A stretch of DNA of 64,000 bases from Phycisphaerales bacterium UBA5793 (lineage in GTDB: Bacteria > Planctomycetota > Phycisphaerae > Phycisphaerales > UBA5793): positions 62,001 through 126,000 of the forward strand of contig DIDT01000005.1 of assembly GCA_002418285.1 (NCBI GenBank). The letters run 5' to 3'. Numbering within the stretch: position 1 is the first letter of the stretch; each line of letters opens with the position of its first letter. Shown in pieces: positions 1 through 8,500 of this stretch. Both the position numbers and the translations under genes were made by a program. The notes beneath the pieces were generated by a model. It saw only the letters and a list, made by a program, of their open reading frames with translations. It ran no database searches and was not told where the DNA came from.

Positions 1-1
1 A

Positions 2-385
2 CGTGCGCTCATCGCCACCGGCAGCCCGTTCCACCCGGTCGAGTACAAGGGTCGTCGTCACATCATCGGGCAGGGTAACAATGTGTTCATCTTCCCCGGA
101 CTCGGGCTCGGATGCATCATCTCCGAAGCGCGGCAGGTGACGGACTCGATGTTCCTCGTCGCCGCCCGAACACTCGCGGATTGCATCTCAACCGAGCGAC
201 TTGAGGCCGGTGCCCTGTACCCGGATCAAAGCGATCTGCGCAGCGTCTCGCGGCGCATCGCGATCGCCATCGTGCGCGAAGCCAAGCGACTTGATCTCGG
301 GCGCCTGCTGCGCGACGAGTCCATCGAGGACACGGTCGATGCTGCGATGTGGTACCCAGAATATGGACGGCCGCCGGGACTTTGA
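2..385 (+). CDS. Malic enzyme, C-terminal fragment (5' end outside window)
   Basis: The frame is open from the left edge and ends at TGA 383-385. The first codons read ALIATGSPFHPV, and further on come QGNNVFIFPGLGLG and a VTD.M...A...LAD helix, all typical of the C-terminal NAD(P)-binding half of malic enzymes, which convert malate to pyruvate and CO2. About 127 residues are visible, roughly the last fifth of a usual 540-residue enzyme, so the catalytic Tyr and Lys cannot be checked. NAD or NADP preference cannot be decided from this fragment. Family assignment is firm; the subtype is open. Confidence 0.9.
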   Translation, partial: RALIATGSPFHPVEYKGRRHIIGQGNNVFIFPGLGLGCIISEARQVTDSMFLVAARTLADCISTERLEAGALYPDQSDLRSVSRRIAIAIVREAKRLDLGRLLRDESIEDTVDAAMWYPEYGRPPGL

Positions 386-605
386 TCTCCGCCCTGATCT
401 TCGTGAGAACCTGAAGGACGGTTCGGCCAGTCTGGTGAAATGCAAACGGGGGCGGAAGGCGTTTGTACGGCAGCAATCTGCGTGGATTTGCTGCGGCTCG
501 CGCATTCCCTTCATGCCGATCCTGCAATAGCCTTCCTCCAGCGCCGTTTGGCGCATACGTCCATTGAGTTCTTGAACGCCCTGCTTCCCTCAGGAGGATG
601 TTGAA

Positions 606-1427
606 ATGCCGATCTTGAAACCTGCCACCATCGCCTTTGCTCTCAGTGTGAGCGTGCTACTTGCCCCGTCCGCACTTGCACAAGGGGGCGGCGGAGGCCG
701 TGGAGGCGACGGGCCCCCTCCGGGCGACCGGCCAGCGTTTGATCCCGCCCAGATCGTCGATCGAATGATGGAAAACGACGCCAACGGCGATGGAAAACTG
801 TCGCCTGACGAAGTTCCCGGCCGTTTCGCCGAGCAGATGTTTCCCGTCGCCGATGCCGACAAAGACGGCTTCCTCACCCGCGAAGAACTGACCACTTACT
901 TCGCCAACCGGCCGCGCGGCGGTGGATTTGGTCAACCGCAGCCACCCGCCGGCGCCGGCGGTCCGGAAGCGACGTTCGACGGCCATATGCGACAGGCCGG
1001 CCAGGCGCTCCGCGCGATGCGCCGGTCGCCGTTCACGGCCGAATCCCAGGCCGATGACCTCATTCGCATCGGCGTGATTGAAGCCTCACTCGTCGGCGCC
1101 AAGGCTCGGATCGATCCCGAGCGGATGGCCCCTCAGGCCAAGGCAAAGTACGGCAACAACACAGCCCTGTACATGCATGACATGCGCCTTTCGGTTCTCA
1201 AGGCTATCAAGGCTTCGATCGCCCTGGAAGAAGCCATACTCATGAGCGATACTGCCGGCTCCAAGGCCGCACTTGAGAAATTGCTCGCGGCTCAGAAAGA
1301 GGGACATGACCAGTTCCAGGAGGAAGAGGAAGAAGGCGGCCCGCGACGCGGCAATCCCCCCGCAGGTCGTGGCAATCGTGGGGGTGGCGGTGGTGCTGGT
1401 GGCGGTGGCGGTGGAAACGGCGGCTGA
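606..1427 (+). CDS. Secreted EF-hand protein with glycine-rich ends
   Basis: The start follows an AGGAGG box about 8 bases upstream. Residues 1-25 form a signal peptide ending ALA. Next come a Gly/Pro-rich linker and two canonical EF-hand loops, DANGDGKLSPDE (about residue 58) and DADKDGFLTREE (about residue 85). A predicted helical region follows, with an acidic QEEEEEGG stretch, and the tail is almost pure glycine with some Arg and Asn. The protein is probably exported and binds calcium. EF-hand proteins of this kind are common in planctomycetes, but their partners are unknown. No enzymatic domain is recognisable in the middle region (residues 120-230). A terminator hairpin follows the gene. 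Confidence 0.85.
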   Translation: MPILKPATIAFALSVSVLLAPSALAQGGGGGRGGDGPPPGDRPAFDPAQIVDRMMENDANGDGKLSPDEVPGRFAEQMFPVADADKDGFLTREELTTYFANRPRGGGFGQPQPPAGAGGPEATFDGHMRQAGQALRAMRRSPFTAESQADDLIRIGVIEASLVGAKARIDPERMAPQAKAKYGNNTALYMHDMRLSVLKAIKASIALEEAILMSDTAGSKAALEKLLAAQKEGHDQFQEEEEEGGPRRGNPPAGRGNRGGGGGAGGGGGGNGG

Positions 1428-1463
1428 TTTGCGCTGACCTACCGCTTCAGAATTCGACAGATC

Positions 1464-1502
1464 GCAACGCGGCTCCGTTTATCCGGGGCCGCGTTGCCGT
1501 TT
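1464..1502 (+). terminator. Hairpin terminator after the EF-hand gene
   Basis: A stem of about 14 bp (one G-U pair) has GCAACGCGGC as its left arm and GCCGCGTTGC as its right arm, with a 6-nt loop, followed by CGTTT. It lies between the EF-hand gene and the convergent DUF2959 gene and could serve the plus strand, and possibly both. Confidence 0.7.
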
Positions 1503-1554
1503 GACGCTCTTGTCTGCGCGGCACGTGAACGCACATCCTCGAGGTAACGGTCAT

Positions 1555-2217
1555 TCAACCGCCTTCTCCCATCCCATCGATAAATGCGTTGGCTTCGGCA
1601 ATTGCCGCCGTCATCTCCGCGATGAGCGCGGCAACATCATCTTCGATTCCCGCGACCTCACCCTGCAGCGAAGCAATCGCCTGTGCATTGAGATTATGCT
1701 TGAGAAACAGCACCTGGTCGTTGAACGCCACGAGCACCGGCTCCATCTTGGCCTCGGCCCGCTTCATGGCTCGCATCAGCTGGTCGTAGCGGCTGCGCGT
1801 CAGATCAAGCGTCTCTTCGCTGCGACGACGCAAATCAGCGCTCGAGTACTGATCCAGTTCATCCTCCCACTCTGCAAAGAGTGCATCTCCCACGCTCTCG
1901 ATCGCTGCGATGCGATCGCGGACATCTTCTGCCTTACCGTCGCAGCGCTTCAGTTGGGCATTGAGTTCATCGTACTTGGTGCGCAGATCGCTGCCGGGCA
2001 CGTTGACCACGGAACTGAACTTATCCAGCGCCGTCTGGAATTCCACCTTGGCCTCCTGCTGATCATCACGCGCCTTTTCAACGCGATCCACGAGGATATC
2101 TCGCTTGTGCACGCCGAAGGCTTCCATCGTGTTGTAGTAGGTCTTCTGACAGCCCATCATCACCAGGGCGAGCAGCAGCATCGGCATGTGAATCGAGATG
2201 ATGCGACGAATATGCAT
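1555..2217 (-). CDS. DUF2959 family lipoprotein
   Basis: The chosen start is ATG 2217-2215, preceded by AGAGG; the frame stays open to 2376, but that extension has no signal or ribosome-binding site. The N-terminus is a signal peptide with the lipobox MMGCQKTYYN. The rest is almost entirely alpha-helical and heptad-rich (YNTMEAFGVHKRDILVDRVE, then DDQQEAK), which is the pattern of the DUF2959 family of bacterial lipoproteins with no assigned function. The 220-residue length fits that family. It is divergent from the osmoprotectant transporter, with about 215 bases between the starts; nothing links the two functionally. Confidence 0.8.
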   Translation of the reverse strand: MHIRRIISIHMPMLLLALVMMGCQKTYYNTMEAFGVHKRDILVDRVEKARDDQQEAKVEFQTALDKFSSVVNVPGSDLRTKYDELNAQLKRCDGKAEDVRDRIAAIESVGDALFAEWEDELDQYSSADLRRRSEETLDLTRSRYDQLMRAMKRAEAKMEPVLVAFNDQVLFLKHNLNAQAIASLQGEVAGIEDDVAALIAEMTAAIAEANAFIDGMGEGG

Positions 2218-2432
2218 GTGTTGACCTCTATTCGATCGGCTCCAGGTGACCGAGGACACGCGGTAAACTCCTCCAGGGTATCTTTGGCGCGCTGCAGAAC
2301 CGACGCGGGGTGCAGATTCTGCCGAAAGTGGGTGATTCATCCCTCGCCGGAGTTGTCGACGGCCTAAAACTCCCATGACACACCTTGCACTCGTGATCTG
2401 TCCCGATCGCGCCCGAAGGAGGCCGTGCGCGA

Positions 2433-3191
2433 GTGATTCGCCTTGAGCATCTCACCAAATCGTTTGACGGAGGCAAGACGTACGCGGTGCGCGATGTCAG
2501 CCTGAACGTAACCGAAGGCGACACGCTGGTGCTGCTCGGCGCCTCAGGATGCGGCAAGACGACGACGCTCAAGATGATCAATCGGCTCATCGAGCCGACC
2601 AGCGGCCGCATCGAACTCGATGGCCGGGATGCGCTGAGCGCCGATGTGCTCGAACTGCGCCGATCCATTGGATATGTCTTCCAGGACATCGGCCTTTTTC
2701 CGCACATGACCGCCGCCGAGAATGTCGAGATCGTCCCCCGTGTGATCGGCTGGCCCCCGGAAAGGCGTCGAGCACGTTCGACGGAGCTCTTGAATCTGGT
2801 CGGCCTCGATCCGTCGGCATTCGCTGACCGCCTGCCGCGCCACCTTTCCGGGGGCCAGCAGCAGCGCGTGGGTATTGCCCGTGCTCTGGCGGCCGACCCG
2901 AGCTACCTGCTTATGGATGAACCATTTGGCGCACTTGACGCCGTGACGCGCGACCAGTTGCAGCGCGAGCTTCTTGATCTGCGCATGGCGCTCCACAAGA
3001 CCATCGTCTTTGTCACGCACGATCTCTTCGAGGCGCTGCGACTGGCCGACCGCATCGGCGTCATGAACGGCGGCCGACTGGAGCAGATCGGAGAGCCGAA
3101 GGAACTGCTGAACGAGCCAGCCACGCCCTTCGTGGCCGATCTCTTCGAGCATGCGCGCCGCCAGGCGGAGCTGATCGGAGCCACATCGTGA
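2433..3191 (+). CDS. Osmoprotectant ABC transporter, ATP-binding subunit (OpuCA/ProV-like)
   Basis: The GTG start is preceded by AAGGAGG about 10 bases upstream. The 252-residue protein shows Walker A GASGCGKTT, the Q-loop VFQDIGLFPHMT, the signature LSGGQQQR, Walker B YLLMDEPF and the H-loop VTHD. NRLIEPTSG and the GLFPHMT region are characteristic of glycine betaine/choline/carnitine uptake ATPases. The CBS pair found at the C-terminus of many OpuCA/ProV proteins is absent, because the protein stops soon after the ABC domain. It overlaps the next gene by GTGA, so the two are almost certainly co-translated as one importer. Confidence 0.9.
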   Translation: MIRLEHLTKSFDGGKTYAVRDVSLNVTEGDTLVLLGASGCGKTTTLKMINRLIEPTSGRIELDGRDALSADVLELRRSIGYVFQDIGLFPHMTAAENVEIVPRVIGWPPERRRARSTELLNLVGLDPSAFADRLPRHLSGGQQQRVGIARALAADPSYLLMDEPFGALDAVTRDQLQRELLDLRMALHKTIVFVTHDLFEALRLADRIGVMNGGRLEQIGEPKELLNEPATPFVADLFEHARRQAELIGATS

Positions 3192-4738
3192 TCCGTCAGC
3201 TCATCATGATCGTTGCGGCGCTCTGCCCTTTCGCCACAACAGCGATTGCTCAGCCCGCCGATACGTTCCGCATCGGTTCAAAAAACTTCACCGAACAGGT
3301 GATCCTCGGGGAACTTGTCGCTCAACTTCTGGAGCGCGGAACCGATCTCAACATCGAGCGCCGCTTTGGACTGGGAGGCAGCGACATCTGCCACGCCGCG
3401 ATGCTCAACGGTGAACTCGATTGCTACGTCGAATACACCGGGACCGGGCTGCTCAACATTCTCAAACGGGAGGTGATCAAGTACCCCGATCGCGCCTACC
3501 GCGCCGTGGCCGCTGGTTACCGCAAGCAGTTTGATCTCGAGTGGCTTCCGCCGATCGGCTTCAACAACACCTATGCCATCGCGGTGCGCCCCGCTGACGC
3601 GCTCGCGCATGGCTGGAAGACGATTTCAGATCTTGCGGCCGACGCGGATGAGTTGCGCGGCGGATTCACCTCCGAGTTCATGGAGCGGCCCGACGGCTAT
3701 CCAGGATTGGCGGAGAAGTACGACTTCACACTCGGCCGAACGATGGATCTTGACCCGGGGCTGATGTACGACGCCCTCGCCAATGATCAGGTGGATGTGA
3801 TCTGCGCCTTCGCCACGGACGGGCGCATTGCAGAGTATCACCTGGTGGTGCTCGAGGATGATCGCGCGTTCTTTCCACCCTACGACGCGGCACCTGTGGT
3901 GCGGAGCGAAACGCTCGCGGCTCACCCGCGCGTTCGCGAAGTGCTCGCCAGCCTCGCGGGAACAATCGACGACAACGCCATGCGGCAGATGAACTATGCG
4001 GTCGATGTGCTCAAACGCTCACCGGCGGAAGTCGCGAGGATGTGGATCAACAATCGACTCGGCGCAATCGTCGCCCCCGAAGACCGGCTGGAGGGAACAG
4101 CCGGCGATGAGCGCGGCGTCATCGCGCTGGCCATTGAACGGCGCAGCGAAGTCATGCGCAAGACTGGCGAACACCTCATGCTCACGTTCCTGGGCATGAG
4201 CATCGCGATCATTATCGGCGTGCCACTGGGGATCTTTATTCACCGCAAGGCCGCGGCGCGCGGCGTCGTACTCGCATTCACCGAAGTCGTGCAGACGATC
4301 CCCAGCCTGGCGATGCTGGCGTTTCTCTTTGCGCTGTACGGTTTGCTGGGCACGGCCCCGGCGGTCAGCGCGCTGGTGCTCTACGCGCTGCTGCCCATCG
4401 TGCTCAATACGTTTACGGGCCTGCGCGAGGTGCCGCGACAGGTCGTCGAAGCCGCGAACGGGCTGGGGATGTCCTCATCGCAACGGCTGCGTCTCGTCGA
4501 ACTGCCTCTGGCTGCGCCCGTCATCATTGCGGGCATCCGCGCCGCGACGGTACTGACCGTGGGCATCGCCACACTCTCGACCTACATCGGGGCCGGTGGA
4601 CTGGGCGACTTTATCGCGCGTGGCCTGGCACGCAACGACTCGCGCCTGACCCTTCTTGGCGCGGTTCCAGCCGCCGTTATGGCCGTCGCCCTGAGTTTGC
4701 TCATCCGGTTGGCGGAGCGGCAGGTTAAGCGGGGCTGA
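3188..4738 (+). CDS. Fused glycine betaine/choline-type binding protein and permease
   Basis: The GTG start lies in a 4-base overlap with the ATPase gene. Residues 1-21 are a signal peptide. Residues 25-290 are an OpuAC/ProX-type substrate-binding domain (FRIGSKNFTEQVILGEL, VEYTGTGLLN). Residues 310-510 are a MetI-like permease domain with several membrane segments and the EAANGLGMSSSQRL coupling loop that docks on the ATPase. The binding domain comes first, the reverse of the well-known OpuABC layout. A permease of the 5-TM, N-out type would accommodate this without an extra helix (inference). Together with the ATPase this makes a complete two-gene importer, probably for compatible solutes; the exact ligand cannot be read. 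Confidence 0.9.
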   Translation: MIRQLIMIVAALCPFATTAIAQPADTFRIGSKNFTEQVILGELVAQLLERGTDLNIERRFGLGGSDICHAAMLNGELDCYVEYTGTGLLNILKREVIKYPDRAYRAVAAGYRKQFDLEWLPPIGFNNTYAIAVRPADALAHGWKTISDLAADADELRGGFTSEFMERPDGYPGLAEKYDFTLGRTMDLDPGLMYDALANDQVDVICAFATDGRIAEYHLVVLEDDRAFFPPYDAAPVVRSETLAAHPRVREVLASLAGTIDDNAMRQMNYAVDVLKRSPAEVARMWINNRLGAIVAPEDRLEGTAGDERGVIALAIERRSEVMRKTGEHLMLTFLGMSIAIIIGVPLGIFIHRKAAARGVVLAFTEVVQTIPSLAMLAFLFALYGLLGTAPAVSALVLYALLPIVLNTFTGLREVPRQVVEAANGLGMSSSQRLRLVELPLAAPVIIAGIRAATVLTVGIATLSTYIGAGGLGDFIARGLARNDSRLTLLGAVPAAVMAVALSLLIRLAERQVKRG

Positions 4739-4748
4739 CGTCAAGAGA

Positions 4749-4777
4749 GGAAAGACGCGACCTTTCTGGGGTTTTTT
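4749..4777 (+). terminator. Weak hairpin and T tract after the osmoprotectant transporter
   Basis: A short stem (GAAAG / CTTTC) is followed by GGGG and six T residues. The stem is weak, so this is only a possible terminator. Confidence 0.35.
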
Positions 4778-4957
4778 GTGAAATCTTTGGAGTAGTTTCC
4801 GGGTTTTCGACTCCGCCACGGCGGCGCATGGTGTATGGTGTGCCTTGGTGGATCCGTGACGACGCACACGGTTGCAGATACGCTGCGGCCGTGCACGGAG
4901 GTTGCTTGTCTGGTAATCCTCCCGTGCTGGCTTTAAGGAAGAAGAGAGAGGTTCATC

Positions 4958-6610
4958 ATGCGATCGAAGATCCTTTTTGGGGCTGTTGTTTCCATTGGAT
5001 TTGCCGCGAGCGCCGTCTACGCGCAGCCGTTCGAGCCACTGGATCGGCCGCCAGTTCCGCAAGGCAATCCCATGACGGCCTCCAAGGTAAAACTGGGCAA
5101 AGCGCTCTTCTGGGACGAGCAGCTTTCGTCCACTCGACTCACCGCCTGTGCCACCTGCCACCGCCCCGCCGCGGGCGGCTCGGACCCGCGCTCGGTTATC
5201 GGCCAGTTCGAAGCGACGAATCCCGGACCTGATGCGCAATACTGGACCGATGACGACATCACCGCGTCACCCGGTATTCCAATGACCAAAGTGAGCGGCA
5301 TCTACCTGCACCATCGCGTCTTCGACATGCGAATTCAGGTTGGCCGCCGTCGCGCCCCTTCGGCCGTTAACGCCGGGTACTCGCCAATGCTGTTCTGGGA
5401 CGGTCGCGTCAATTCGACGTTCCATGATCCCGTGACCGGCGAAGTGATCCTCGATGGAGACGCCACGCTCGAGAGCCAGGCCGCCAAACCGGTTCTCGGC
5501 ACAGCGGAGATGGGTCACGTCGGCCGCGACTGGGTCGATGTTGCCGCCCGCGTTGAGCAATCCCGCGCGCTGGCGCTCGCCACAGACATTCCCCGCCCAC
5601 TCAAGCGGTGGATCAACGGCCGCAGCTATCCAGAATTGTTCCAGGAAGTGTTCGGCTCACCCGACGTAACACCTGCTCGCGTCATCATGGCGATCGCCAC
5701 CTACGAGCGCACCCTGTATTCGAACCGGACACCCTTCGATGAATTCCTCGCCGGCGCTCCGATTGAAGACGTCTTCACCGAGCAGGAACAACTTGGCTGG
5801 CAGGTCTTCAACACGGTTGGTTGCATCGAGTGCCATCCCGGTAACCGTCTCACTGATGAACGGTTCCACTACCTCGGCGTGCGCCCGCCGAACGACGACC
5901 TGGGTCGCATGGAAGTGACCGGGCTGGAGGAAGACCGAGGCAAGTTCCGCACCCCCTCACTGCGAAACATCGAACTCCGCGCCCCGTACTTCCACAATGG
6001 TCAGTTCGAGACACTCGAGGAGGTCATGGAGTTTTACGATCGTGGTGGCGACTTTGACGCCCCAAATAAGCACCCCCTCATGCAGCCCTTGCACCTGACG
6101 CAGGAAGAGGAAGATGCTCTCGTCGCTCTGATGAAGCGCCCGCTGACTGATCCTCGCCTCATCTCCGAAGTGCCTCCCTTCGATCACCCGACTCTTTATA
6201 CCGACTCCGGCCGAATGCCGCGCCGTGTCGGCGAAGGACTCGAAGGAAGCGGCGGATTCATGCCGAACATGATCGCCTTCGAGCCTCCCCTGCTGGGTAA
6301 CGACAACTTCACCGTGGTCGTCGAAAACGCGCTAGGTCGATCACGGGCGTACCTGCTCGTCGGCTTCTCCGATCCGGCAGAGGGATATGCGGCCGATCCG
6401 GAGCACTTCAACCCGGCAAATCAGGCGGTCGCAGCGATGATCCTTGACGGATTCACTGCCGGAGAGGGCTCCGGCTCAGCCTGTCTGAGCATTCCCCGCC
6501 GGCTTTCACTGAACGGTGTGACGATGTATGGCCGTTGGTTTGTCGAAGATCCCAACACCCCCCACGGTTGGTCCATGACCCCTGCGTGCGAGTTCACGCT
6601 GTTCAAGTAA
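4958..6610 (+). CDS. Di-haem cytochrome c peroxidase / MauG family protein
   Basis: The ATG follows AGAGAGG. A signal peptide (residues 1-22, ending VYA) precedes two c-type haem motifs, CATCH at 64-68 and CIECH at 289-293, which define the bacterial di-haem peroxidase/MauG superfamily. SAVNAGYSPMLFWDGR and FRTPSLRNIELRAPYFHNG are typical family blocks. The enzyme would act in the periplasm, either reducing peroxide with electrons from a cytochrome or doing MauG-like oxidation. The body is complete by about residue 400; about 140 further residues form an extra C-terminal region that resembles the tails of other secreted proteins in the window. A strong hairpin follows the stop codon. Confidence 0.9.
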   Translation: MRSKILFGAVVSIGFAASAVYAQPFEPLDRPPVPQGNPMTASKVKLGKALFWDEQLSSTRLTACATCHRPAAGGSDPRSVIGQFEATNPGPDAQYWTDDDITASPGIPMTKVSGIYLHHRVFDMRIQVGRRRAPSAVNAGYSPMLFWDGRVNSTFHDPVTGEVILDGDATLESQAAKPVLGTAEMGHVGRDWVDVAARVEQSRALALATDIPRPLKRWINGRSYPELFQEVFGSPDVTPARVIMAIATYERTLYSNRTPFDEFLAGAPIEDVFTEQEQLGWQVFNTVGCIECHPGNRLTDERFHYLGVRPPNDDLGRMEVTGLEEDRGKFRTPSLRNIELRAPYFHNGQFETLEEVMEFYDRGGDFDAPNKHPLMQPLHLTQEEEDALVALMKRPLTDPRLISEVPPFDHPTLYTDSGRMPRRVGEGLEGSGGFMPNMIAFEPPLLGNDNFTVVVENALGRSRAYLLVGFSDPAEGYAADPEHFNPANQAVAAMILDGFTAGEGSGSACLSIPRRLSLNGVTMYGRWFVEDPNTPHGWSMTPACEFTLFK

Positions 6611-7055
6611 GCCCGGGTCGCAAGCATCCCCCGAATCGCTTCGCCGCACGCCGCAGGCTCACAAGCCTGCGGCGTGCTGTTCGACAATTCAACGGTGCTA
6701 CTGCGTCTCGGCAATCCGCCCGACCAGCCGCGGATTACTGGCGTGTGCAACGATTCTGAAGACTCCCAAGGCGCTGGGGTGACGGTTAGATCCTGCAGCC
6801 TGATCGTGTGCTCCAAGGAATACCCGCCGATTCTCGCAGTGATACGGCATGCCGATCGCTCATCATCACGCGCCAATCGCGGTCGTGGAGTAGAGACACT
6901 GTAAATTCAACCCCTTGCCTGCAATGAATGACCTGCCCGAGGACATTCGCGGTAGACTAATCGGACGCACCGTCTGCCAAGCGCGCGGGTGGAGCGTGGT
7001 AACACTCCCCGAGTGAATGAGGCGCCGCGTCCTGCGGTAGCCGCGGAGGTACATC
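6611..7055. other. Intergenic region without a gene
   Basis: This 445-base gap holds the hairpin at 6646-6677 and, at its right end, GCGGAGG, the ribosome-binding site of the next gene. I see no convincing coding sequence or RNA gene in it. The part from about 6850 presumably holds the promoter of the HAF-repeat gene, but no clear -35/-10 pair stands out. Confidence 0.6.
6646..6677 (+). terminator. Perfect 13-bp hairpin after the peroxidase gene
   Basis: The left arm GCACGCCGCAGGC and the right arm GCCTGCGGCGTGC pair perfectly around a TCACAA loop. There is no real T tract, only TGTTC. Confidence 0.65.
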
Positions 7056-8438
7056 ATGCAGGATTTGCATATCCAGAACAAGATTTGGTTGGATCATTCC
7101 GTTTCCCTCTCGCTGAAGCTTGCGGCCGCCATTTGCTCTTTGGCCGGCCTGGCGACGCCCGTGATGGCTCAGGGTGATGCACACTACCGCGTTGTCCCGC
7201 TTCCACTTCCGAACGGCGCCGTGGCGATGAGTGGGGTGGGTCTGAACAACTCCAACGAGGTCTCAGGCGGAGTCAATATCAACCGGCAAGTGCGACCCTA
7301 CCACTACGCCGATGGCCAACTCATGATCCTCGACGAGGTTGAAGGCATCCAGACCACCGCAATGGCGATCAACGACAACGGCCACATCACGGGTTGGATG
7401 TACGAATGGGGCGTGATCTGGCCGCAAGCGTATCTTTGGGATGGCAGCGCCAATCACTGGCTGATCGATCCCGATGACAGTTACACCTACGCCCAGGGAC
7501 TGAACGACCGTGACCAGGTCGTCGGCTTCTACTACCCGCCCGGCGGTCACCCCAACGGCAATGCCTTTGTCGTGAATGACGGGTCTTACTATGACCTCGG
7601 TTCGGGTCAGGCCACAGACATCAGCGAGAACGGCATTATCGTGGGACAAACAAACCGGTACAACGGTGATACCGCCGTCTGGACCCCGGATGGGAACTCC
7701 GGCTGGACACTCACAGTACTCGACGCCAAGCTCGGCAGGGCAATCAATCGCTCCGGCACGATGTTCGTGGGCGCTGGTCCTTTCGTGTCCTACTTTGACA
7801 CCCCCGTGCTTTGGACCGACCACAACGGCCAGTGGACACGCACCGACATTGGAAGCTGGGATCCCAGTATCGAGACCGCCCTGCCCAACGACATCAACGA
7901 TCTCGGTCAGGTGGTCGGTGAATACCAGTCGTTCGAGAATGAAGACCGCGGCTGGATCTATGAGAACGGACAAGTCACCTGGCTGAATGATCTGCTCGCT
8001 CCCGCCTACTCCTCATGGAAGGTCGTGCGTGCCCAGCGGATTAACGAGTCAGGCGTCATCCTGGCCGATGCGATTGAGGAACCCAACCGGGTCAGCCAAC
8101 CCGTTCTGCTCATTCCAGAGCAATTGACCATCCTCGGTCCGCGCGGAACCGGCGCCGGTTCAACCAATGAACTCATCGCGGTCAGCGCCACGCCAGGCAG
8201 CCGCATCTATTTCGCGATCGGCTTCGCCCAAGGCTCCCGCGCACTTCCCGGATGCCCGGGCGTGAACATCGGCCTTTCGGCGCCGCGCGTGGTGGGAAGC
8301 AGCCGGGCAAATGCTGAACAGGAAGCGCGTGTATCGGTGTTCGTGCCTGGTGCAGCCGCCGGTCGAACAATCTACCTCCAAGCCATCGATCCCGCGCACT
8401 GTGAAGTCAGCAACGTACTCCGATACACGCTGCATTGA
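7056..8438 (+). CDS. Secreted HAF-repeat protein with C-terminal beta domain
   Basis: GCGGAGG lies 7 bases before the ATG. A long N-region and signal peptide end near PVMAQ (residue 39). The middle consists of HAF-type repeats, recognisable by recurring blocks such as INDNGHITGWMY, LNDRDQVVGFYY, ISENGIIVGQT and INDLGQVVGEY, which form extracellular propeller-like structures of unknown role. From about residue 350 a separate C-terminal domain begins (LTILGPRGTGAGSTNEL), with PGC and a closing LQAIDPAHCEVSNVL segment. Similar tails occur on three other secreted proteins here, including another HAF protein at 60254. The function is unknown; export is well supported. Confidence 0.8.
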   Translation: MQDLHIQNKIWLDHSVSLSLKLAAAICSLAGLATPVMAQGDAHYRVVPLPLPNGAVAMSGVGLNNSNEVSGGVNINRQVRPYHYADGQLMILDEVEGIQTTAMAINDNGHITGWMYEWGVIWPQAYLWDGSANHWLIDPDDSYTYAQGLNDRDQVVGFYYPPGGHPNGNAFVVNDGSYYDLGSGQATDISENGIIVGQTNRYNGDTAVWTPDGNSGWTLTVLDAKLGRAINRSGTMFVGAGPFVSYFDTPVLWTDHNGQWTRTDIGSWDPSIETALPNDINDLGQVVGEYQSFENEDRGWIYENGQVTWLNDLLAPAYSSWKVVRAQRINESGVILADAIEEPNRVSQPVLLIPEQLTILGPRGTGAGSTNELIAVSATPGSRIYFAIGFAQGSRALPGCPGVNIGLSAPRVVGSSRANAEQEARVSVFVPGAAAGRTIYLQAIDPAHCEVSNVLRYTLH

Positions 8439-8470
8439 TCAACCTCGTTCACTCAACGTGATTTCGGTGG

Positions 8471-8500
8471 AGAACCCGCCTGTGATCAGGCGGGTTCTTC
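8471..8500. terminator. Bidirectional hairpin between convergent genes
   Basis: A perfect stem of about 11 bp (GAACCCGCCTG / CAGGCGGGTTC, loop TGAT) follows the HAF-repeat gene. It overlaps the last codons and stop of the convergent histidine kinase gene, whose end EEPA-stop is encoded by one arm. Confidence 0.75.
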
